Made by a program: the position numbers and the translations under genes. 64,000 nt of DNA from Nipponacmea schrenckii. Taxonomy: Eukaryota > Mollusca > Gastropoda > Lottiidae. Of this stretch, positions 61,001-64,000 are shown in pieces. Each line of letters opens with the position of its first letter. Position 1 is the first letter of the stretch. The stretch lies in contig JAUJPP010000007.1 of the NCBI GenBank assembly GCA_030562195.1, forward strand, positions 33,539,769-33,603,768, given 5' to 3'. The notes below the pieces were generated by a model. It did not search any database. It worked only from the letters and a program-made list of their open reading frames with translations, and was not told the origin of the DNA.

Positions 61001-61025
61001 ATCATTATTGAAACAAACACAATAA
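39877..61025 (+). CDS. ACIN1: Acinus (apoptotic chromatin condensation inducer 1), about 20 exons
   Basis: Exons: 39877-40014, 40567-40612, 41000-41019, 41955-42060, 46086-46334, 47352-47484, 48397-49305, 49586-49656, 50124-50199, 52970-53027, 53178-53314, 54635-54760, 55337-55451, 55687-55919, 56441-56548, 57431-57761, 59109-59212, 60102-60242, 60537-60663 and 60916-61025. All have GT/AG borders and compatible phases except the 5' edge of 48397-49305, where one base is out of register. The product is about 1,110 residues (human long form about 1,340): SAP domain, coiled/acidic region, Ser/Arg-rich stretch, the [15 protein letters not shown] block, RRM, RNPS1/SAP18-binding motif and basic tail. 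Acinus joins RNPS1 and SAP18 in the nuclear ASAP complex, which associates with spliced RNA and the exon-junction complex. Identification rests on several independent conserved blocks. Confidence 0.93.
41000..41019 (+). CDS. ACIN1: ACIN1 exon 3: 20-nt microexon
   Basis: TTTTTTAG precedes and GTAAGC follows a 20-nt exon encoding (N)KVPNSE. Its inclusion is needed to join exon 2 (phase 1) to exon 4 (phase 0), and the joined text [19 protein letters not shown] parallels NSQIGEEMSQNSFIKQYL of human Acinus. Skipping it would shift the frame. Confidence 0.75.
41129..41246. mobile_element. TTAA-flanked MITE, 118 bp
   Basis: TTAA at 41129-41132 and 41243-41246. Ends read AAGGGGATCAGTCTTCATTT on the left and AAGGGGCACAGGCTTCATTT on the minus strand at the right. 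These ends resemble the element at 11863-12341 (AAAGGGGCACAGTCTTGATT), so the two may be one family of very different length. It lies in the ACIN1 intron between exons 3 and 4. Confidence 0.8.
43070..43250 (+). repeat. Pearl-like 3' end fragment
   Basis: A short core remnant, GACTGACTGAAGGGGGCGAT and the hairpin ACATACCCACATGTGGGTGT. The hairpin has lost its loop compared with the ATTTTCAT form. Its 5' end was not found. Confidence 0.6.
43600..44140 (-). repeat. Pearl-like core repeats, minus orientation
   Basis: About three and a half ~160-bp units with GAGAGCTGGTTTCTTGATGG, GTGAGTGTTTGTTATAACC and GAGTTATTGCC blocks, the same subfamily as 6145-7470. Both ends are missing. Confidence 0.65.
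44440..44762. mobile_element. MITE related to 37353-37698
   Basis: The right end CTAAGACCTATTATCCCTTT abuts TTAA (44759-44762). The left end ATAGGTCTTAGAATGAACAT matches but its terminal TTAAAGGGATA has decayed. The interior also matches in blocks (CTGATGAATTTATACTCATA on the right). It lies in the large ACIN1 intron between exons 4 and 5. Confidence 0.75.
45181..45344. repeat. Foldback (long inverted repeat) element, 164 bp
   Basis: The left arm (GATAAACACTTTATGTTTTA through CATGCTTGAAT) and the right arm (ATTCAAGCATG through TCGTTTATC) pair over about 60 bp with few mismatches. The centre adds a further AGAGACC/GGTCTCT stem around GACCGCAAGC. The whole stretch would form one long hairpin. 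No ORF and no obvious target duplication. Confidence 0.85.
46718..46920. repeat. Inverted-repeat element, 203 bp
   Basis: The ends TGTGGACAGG and CCTGTCCACA are perfect 10-bp inverted repeats. Inner arms with GAGTTCCCCAAATG / CAATTTGTGGAACTC and CATGAAAAAGATAAATTCTG / ATAAATTTTGT-type pairing extend the hairpin, with a TAATTAATTA-rich centre. It lies in the ACIN1 intron between exons 5 and 6. Confidence 0.75.
47720..48100 (-). repeat. Eroded pearl-like element, minus orientation
   Basis: TGTAATCGCCCCATCGGTCCGT marks the 3' tract on the left (given here in two parts: TGTAATCGCCCCATC and GGTCCGT). CAAAGCTGCTGGTAGTCG then CTTGCTTCGCAATGCTATCT marks the 5' end on the right, like the variant at 37243. 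About one and a half core repeats lie between. Confidence 0.55.
48397..49305 (+). CDS. ACIN1: ACIN1 exon 7: acidic/Lys-rich then Ser/Arg-rich region, with a frame problem
   Basis: From 48433 onward one frame is open to the GTAATA donor at 49305. It encodes Lys/Glu-rich text, then an RS/poly-Ser block ([35 protein letters not shown]) like that of human Acinus, and ends [19 protein letters not shown] domains mediate contacts among splicing factors. The strongest acceptor (TGCATTTTTCAG|, exon start 48397) follows exon 6 in phase 2 and gives [14 protein letters not shown], which looks right, but that frame stops at 48515-48517. A shift of one base between about 48397 and 48432 is needed, or a weaker acceptor (CAG at 48430-48432) with a different upstream exon. 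Confidence 0.8.
50720..52385. repeat. ~45-bp satellite in an ACIN1 intron, about 35 copies
   Basis: The consensus contains TTCCAGATCACAGTCTAGTG then ATAAACATTCTACAATCAGT and GATATTG. Spacing varies from about 41 to 50 bp. Within each unit ATCAC and GTGAT flank an AGTCTA/AATCTA centre, so every copy carries a short hairpin. A larger period of about 125-175 bp is visible at 51770-52260, where units with TTTTTTGATGACAGTCCAGA alternate with standard ones. It lies between exons 9 and 10. Confidence 0.9.
54411..54600 (-). repeat. Pearl-like 3' end fragment, minus orientation
   Basis: TTTTTTTTATACGCCCACAC then ATTAATGTCTG is a broken terminal hairpin. About one core repeat follows (TTTTGATGAATTTTGACATA, CACCTAAGGATGAACC). 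A possible MITE end, TTAAAGGGATACTGCGTCTT, lies separately at about 54815. Confidence 0.55.
55115..55325 (+). mobile_element. tRNA-derived SINE next to an ACIN1 splice acceptor
   Basis: The head has box A-like TGGCTAAGTGAGTTAG and box B-like AGAGTTCAACCCC with tRNA-like spacing. The body includes GATGTAAAACTCTATTCATT and ends near CTAAGCTGGGTTGTGACA. The 3' end is about 12 bp from the acceptor of ACIN1 exon 13 (exon start 55337), so the SINE may supply the branch-point region. Confidence 0.7.
55687..56548 (+). CDS. ACIN1: ACIN1 exons 14-15: RNA-recognition motif
   Basis: Exons 55687-55919 and 56441-56548. After a Ser/Pro linker ([10 protein letters not shown]) comes [20 protein letters not shown], followed by the helix, [13 protein letters not shown] across the junction, and [19 protein letters not shown]. 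This matches human Acinus ([47 protein letters not shown]). It occupies about residues 764-845. The RNP1-like position is poor in aromatic residues, as in other Acinus proteins. Phase 0 junction GTG|GTAAGT...GTAG|TAT. Confidence 0.93.
57165..57310 (-). repeat. Pearl-like fragment, minus orientation
   Basis: TGTCCGTAGGTCGGTCCATC followed by one core unit with AGAATTTTGATGAAACTTGG and CACCCAAGGATGACCCC. Neither terminal hairpin nor 5' end remains. It lies just upstream of ACIN1 exon 16. Confidence 0.5.
57431..57761 (+). CDS. ACIN1: ACIN1 exon 16: charged Arg/Asp/Glu-rich linker
   Basis: Encodes about 110 residues of alternating acidic and basic text ([18 protein letters not shown], then [19 protein letters not shown]). 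The REWDRDKVR segment matches [20 protein letters not shown] in human Acinus, fixing its place between the RRM and the RSB motif. The reverse strand also shows a Ser/Leu-rich ORF, an artefact of the biased composition. Confidence 0.9.
58040..59075 (-). mobile_element. Pearl-like element, minus orientation
   Basis: About six core repeats with TTTTCAATGGATTTTGATGA, GAGCATTGGAATTRATAAGG and TGACTTAGTAAAAT blocks. The 5' end on the right is GCTGCCTGTGGGCATATATT then ACCTTGCCTGGCAAGCTATC, ending about 35 bp upstream of ACIN1 exon 17. The 3' hairpin is missing. Confidence 0.7.
59109..59212 (+). CDS. ACIN1: ACIN1 exon 17: RNPS1/SAP18-binding (RSB) motif
   Basis: Encodes [20 protein letters not shown] followed by [15 protein letters not shown]. 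The human equivalent is [20 protein letters not shown] then IYWLPLT. This short segment is the part of Acinus that contacts the RNPS1 RRM and the SAP18 ubiquitin-like fold in the ASAP complex; pinin has a related motif. The near-identity is the best single proof of the gene's identity. Confidence 0.95.
59470..59990 (-). mobile_element. Pearl-like element, minus orientation
   Basis: TTTTTTTATACGTCCAAATT then ATAATGCGG is a decayed terminal hairpin. CCTCACCCCCATCGGTCC follows, then about three core units. The 5' end at the right is TGCCAGTGGGCGTATGTTAC then CTTGCCTGCCCAGCTATC. It lies in the intron after the RSB exon. Confidence 0.65.
60102..60242 (+). CDS. ACIN1: ACIN1 exon 18: basic coiled segment
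   Basis: Forty-seven codons encode a long Arg/Lys/Glu helix starting [18 protein letters not shown], like [20 protein letters not shown] in human Acinus. The exon ends KKDKDR before a GTAAGT donor. Confidence 0.88.
60537..61025 (+). CDS. ACIN1: ACIN1 exons 19-20: RS tail with two possible C-termini
   Basis: Exon 19 starts after TTACAG and encodes [18 protein letters not shown] and further Arg/Ser-rich text ending RSRSRSRG. Read through, it stops at TAA 60672-60674 with tail RGRW, which resembles the short basic ends of other Acinus proteins. Alternatively GGG|GTAGGT at 60663 is a good donor and joins in phase 1 to TATTACAG|60916, adding 36 residues ([18 protein letters not shown]...FESLLKQTQ) to a stop at 61025. 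The phase match and clean open frame favour exon 20 being real; read-through could be an alternative form. Confidence 0.7.
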
Positions 61026-61229
61026 CCTGGATATCTATAATTGTTTGACTATTAAATCACATGTAATTATTTTGTACTAGGTTAAAGTCATCCATGTTTA
61101 GAGTTAAATGTTTTAATAGGCCTATCATTTCAATGGTTTTTTTTTTAAAGAATTGAAATGATGTACTTTGTTTTTGTTGATATCTATTTTTGTGTACTAT
61201 ACATTTGGTTTTAAATAATTTTATTGTAA

Positions 61230-61235
61230 AATAAA
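61230..61235 (+). terminator. Probable ACIN1 polyadenylation signal
   Basis: AATAAA about 205 bp after the distal stop codon, followed by a T-rich stretch (TCTGTTTTTCTAATC). The retroelement remnant begins just beyond it. Confidence 0.55.
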
Positions 61236-61254
61236 TTTATCCTAGAACTCATTC

Positions 61255-62580
61255 TGTTTTTCTAATCTCATACGAAAAGAATGTGAAGTATTAAATTTAC
61301 TGAAGAAAGACGTCAGCATTGTAATTATAAAGAGTGACAAAGGTTCATGTTGTCACTCTGAAACAATGTCTTATCTGTCTGCCAAACCTGATTGGTGTGA
61401 GAGACACTGATACACTTTGTCTAAGATCCATAAGAAGCCTGGTTATATCTGACGGTGGTAATGAGTCATATGCAGTGTCAGAATACATTGATTAGTTCTT
61501 ACTACCACTAGCATGTCAACATCAAGCATACCTTTAGGACACAACTGACTTTGTCCATTAAATTAAAAATCTTCAAGTTCCTTCAAATGCTATTTTAATT
61601 TCTATTGATATATATCAATAACACGACTGGCCTAATGGCAATTGGTAAAGCACACACCAGAAGATTTGTCATGACTGCAACGATTTTACATCCAATTCTA
61701 AAACATATCTACAAAGTAAGGGTACAGGCAGGGGCAAACAATTTTCGTGGTTTGATCTTACTCTATAGAACAGTTTTGGAAATTCTTTAAAATTCTCCAC
61801 AACAACATCCGTCCATCAAACTAACGGCCAACGTCAGCCACTAAAGCATAGATTTTCTCTATACCACTGTTTTCAAATGATATTCTATAACAGTGACTAA
61901 TAGATTAGATATTAAAGTATATTTTAAAGAAACCGACAATCATCAAGTTTTGCTCATTTCATCCAAAACATACATTTTCTGGTATAATTAAGTCACAAAT
62001 TACGATTTCACCGCATTTGCACAAGATCTTCTGACGATTGTTTTCTCAAAACTCAAAGAGCGTGGGTACTGTTAACAATTTTTACACACATTAATGTGGC
62101 TTTTGAAAATGAAACTTCTGTCAAACAAAACCATCGTGTGTCTAAAAACACACTTCCTAAGGGAGTCAAAAAAAAAAAAAAAAACACAATTCAAAAACAA
62201 AATGACTTTATATGCTTAACTTGGATAGGAAACCTCGCTGATCGGTTTCTTCACAAGCTTTATATTTACAAGGATCATGCCTAATGACATTGATCTTCTG
62301 GGATTAGCTGTATACATTAACGGACTTAATGAGGCAAGAAGAAGTACACAAGGTCACCAGATTTTTAGGAAAACGAAACGATAAGCAGAAACTTAATATT
62401 TGTCTCGCAACACAAAGTTTGATATGTGATTTTGAGAGAAGTCATTTTGCTTTTTGAAGTGTGGTGGTTTTTTGACTCCCTGAGGAAGTGTGTTTTTAGA
62501 CTCACGAAACGTTGGAGGAATAAATGGTTTAGTTTGACAGAAGATTTATTTTTTAAAGCCACATATTTTCATCCTGTCAA
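61255..62580 (+). pseudogene. Penelope-like retroelement (PLE) remnant
   Basis: Scattered in several frames are RT landmarks of the Penelope group: LLKKDVSIVIIKSDKG (about 61293), a decayed HKKPG block, a DTTDFVH-IKNLQVPSNAILI block (about 61540-61600), and near the end VYFKETDNHQ and KLKERGY (about 61925-62065), which normally lie downstream of the catalytic palm. The YxDD box and any GIY-YIG endonuclease were not found and appear deleted. Many stops show it is long dead. The 3' part consists of two inverted arms (62090-62180 and 62455-62575), as seen in PLE copies with inverted pseudo-LTRs. It sits immediately downstream of ACIN1. Confidence 0.65.
62480..62510 (+). ncRNA. Hammerhead-ribozyme-like core in the PLE remnant
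   Basis: CTGAGGA (62480-62486), then an imperfect stem (GTGTG ... CTCAC) around a TTTTTAGA loop, then GAAAC (62506-62510). This is the order CUGANGA - stem II - GAAA of the hammerhead core, which PLEs are known to carry. Stem I, stem III and a cleavage triplet are not clear, so activity is doubtful. An inverted, mutated copy of the same block is at about 62140-62170. Confidence 0.4.
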
Positions 62581-62639
62581 AGCATCATAGTTTTCTAAAA
62601 CTGAGATCTTCATGAGTGGTTTTGTCCAACTTTCATCTT

Positions 62640-63037
62640 TATTCAGAATTAGTGTGGGTGTATATAGTCGTCGCCCCTGTCTGTTATAAACAGATGATAA
62701 TAGCACTCTAGATTTAAAAACTTCACACAAAGGTGTGAAAATCTTCAAAAGTCACATCACATGAACTAGTTTCTATAGACAAAATTTGAATTAATATTAT
62801 TGCAATGTACTTGTCATCAGCTTTCTAAAAATATCTTTTAACTGTTAAAAAATGGAAAATAAGCGATTTTAACGTTTTTTCATTAAATCAAGTTCAATAA
62901 CTCATAAACAGACATCTGTAAACGCGTCGGATTAAAACTCTGACCTGTATCGCGTACACAAGTAATTGTTGACGGACGGACGGACGGACAGGGGTGATGG
63001 CAATATACGTCCACATTTTTATGTGGGCGTATAAAAA
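62640..63037 (+). mobile_element. Pearl-like remnant(s)
   Basis: A broken minus-orientation end (TGTGGGTGTATATAGTCGTC then GCCCCTGTCTG) lies at about 62652-62682. A plus-orientation end follows: a core piece (62870-62960), GACGGACGGACGGACGGACA, and the hairpin ATACGTCCACATTTTTATGT then GGGCGTAT (63005-63032). Confidence 0.7.
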
Positions 63038-64000
63038 TATTAAACTAGAATTTCTCACAATTATGAACGTATTTCGACAACCTTAGAATATTGTGGAGCT
63101 CAAATTTGCAATTGCCAGCATCTAGGCAATATAATAATTAGGTCACATCTTCCGTAGCTGTTAAGGATGGCGACAAATATTAAAATTATCAATTTTTGCT
63201 ATGTTTAAGAACAAATATCTCTGTGGATTTTTTAAGTAGGACAGATTAAAAAATATCTGCATGTAGACAATTTTCAAGGTCATTGATTAAGTGGGTCAAC
63301 ACTTCCGTGGGCGTTAAAGTGACCGAATATGAAAAATTTCAAATTCAAATATTTCGAAAAGAAATTCGAAATTAAAAAATCACTCTTCATAGAAATGTGG
63401 CCAATGATTAAATGTATCTATGTGCTAAATTTCATCGAAATCGGTCAATCAACAGTGCCTGTATTAGGACTTGAAAACTTGTAACCAAAATTCAAAATGG
63501 CGGCCAATATGGCAGCTGGAGCTAATTTTTTAGATCATATTGACACAATTCACAAGTTATTCATAAAACAGTTTGCACTTTTTACCTAGCTGTGTTAGAT
63601 GGTGATGAGAACATAGTCTCATAAAAGCACTGGCCTAGGTCACAAAGTAAAGATTTATGATAAAGCAAGGTGCAAGTTAAAGGTTAGGATAATTAGATGC
63701 GTTAATTATGGATGTCTCTGAAATATTATCTGAAGTAATATAATTTCTTTATCTGAAATAGTTGAAAATATAAGAATTAATTTTCTTCTGATATATCGAT
63801 AATCAGCTAAAGAGAAAAGCCAAATATTTTTATGTACCTATAATAAATAAAGAAATATTAATGTAAAATGTAGTGAATTCAGAATAAAGGAAGTCAGGTA
63901 ATTTAAAGCTATTGGGGATTGAGTCTACCATGAACTAGGATATTGCTGAGATTTTTATTTCTTTTGTACGCTGTAACAAGTCTCTTGCTGTAGACATGAG
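63038..64000. other. No gene recognised; right margin
   Basis: AT-rich. 63080-63560 has a repeat-like texture (AACACTTCCGTGGGCGTTAA, AAATTTCATCGAAATCGGTC, AATGGCGGCCAATATGG) typical of dispersed mollusc repeats, but no second copy is in this window. No ORF of note. Confidence 0.4.

Noticed and set aside
16399..61025. Functional link between VPS9D1 and ACIN1 from their head-to-head layout
   Set aside because: The 3.8-kb interval is filled with transposons and the two proteins act in unrelated compartments; no shared promoter is evident.

Overview
This is eukaryotic DNA: AT-rich, intron-rich and full of mobile elements, with two protein-coding genes whose exons join in consistent phase. The repeats point to a mollusc, probably a bivalve. 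There are many copies of a pearl-like element: ~160-bp tandem cores, an (ACRG)n or (CTGT)n tract, and a terminal hairpin around ATACGYCCACAT/ATGTGGGCGTAT. The phylum is inferred from the repeats and is not proven by either gene.

Region 1 (1-16.4 kb) is a transposon graveyard. A chain of TIR-bounded ~240-bp units runs directly into a Merlin/ISXO2-type DNA transposon with an intron-containing transposase, broken by a frameshift and one TAG, and a second small ORF. Next come a long inverted pearl-like element, a 483-bp tandem duplication, and remains of two Ty3/Gypsy-type retrotransposons. The first remnant is interrupted by a TTAA-flanked MITE. The second is interrupted by a hAT-like element that itself holds a pearl-like element.

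Region 2 (16.4-36.1 kb, minus strand) is a complete 13-exon gene for a VPS9D1 orthologue of about 708 aa, predicted to be a Rab5-family guanine-nucleotide exchange factor. Its introns hold a 23-bp minisatellite of ~0.95 kb, TTAA MITEs, tRNA-derived SINEs and pearl-like elements.

Region 3 (36.1-39.9 kb) is the head-to-head intergenic interval, with a TA-flanked MITE just upstream of VPS9D1 and two pearl-like elements.

Region 4 (39.9-61.0 kb, plus strand) is a 20-exon Acinus (ACIN1) gene of about 1,110 aa. It has an N-terminal SAP domain, an acidic/RS-rich middle, an RRM, the RNPS1/SAP18-binding motif and an RS tail. One large exon has a frame problem near its 5' edge, and the 3' end can be read in two ways.

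Region 5 (61.2-64 kb) holds a decayed Penelope-like retroelement with a hammerhead-ribozyme-like core, then another pearl-like remnant.

The two host genes act in unrelated processes (endosomal Rab activation; exon-junction/splicing complexes). I see no cluster logic linking them. I found no convincing new multi-gene system. The least explained items are the accessory ORF in the Merlin-like element, the chain of TIR-bounded units with 2-bp junctions, the hammerhead-like motif, and the phase-compatible alternative Acinus C-terminus.
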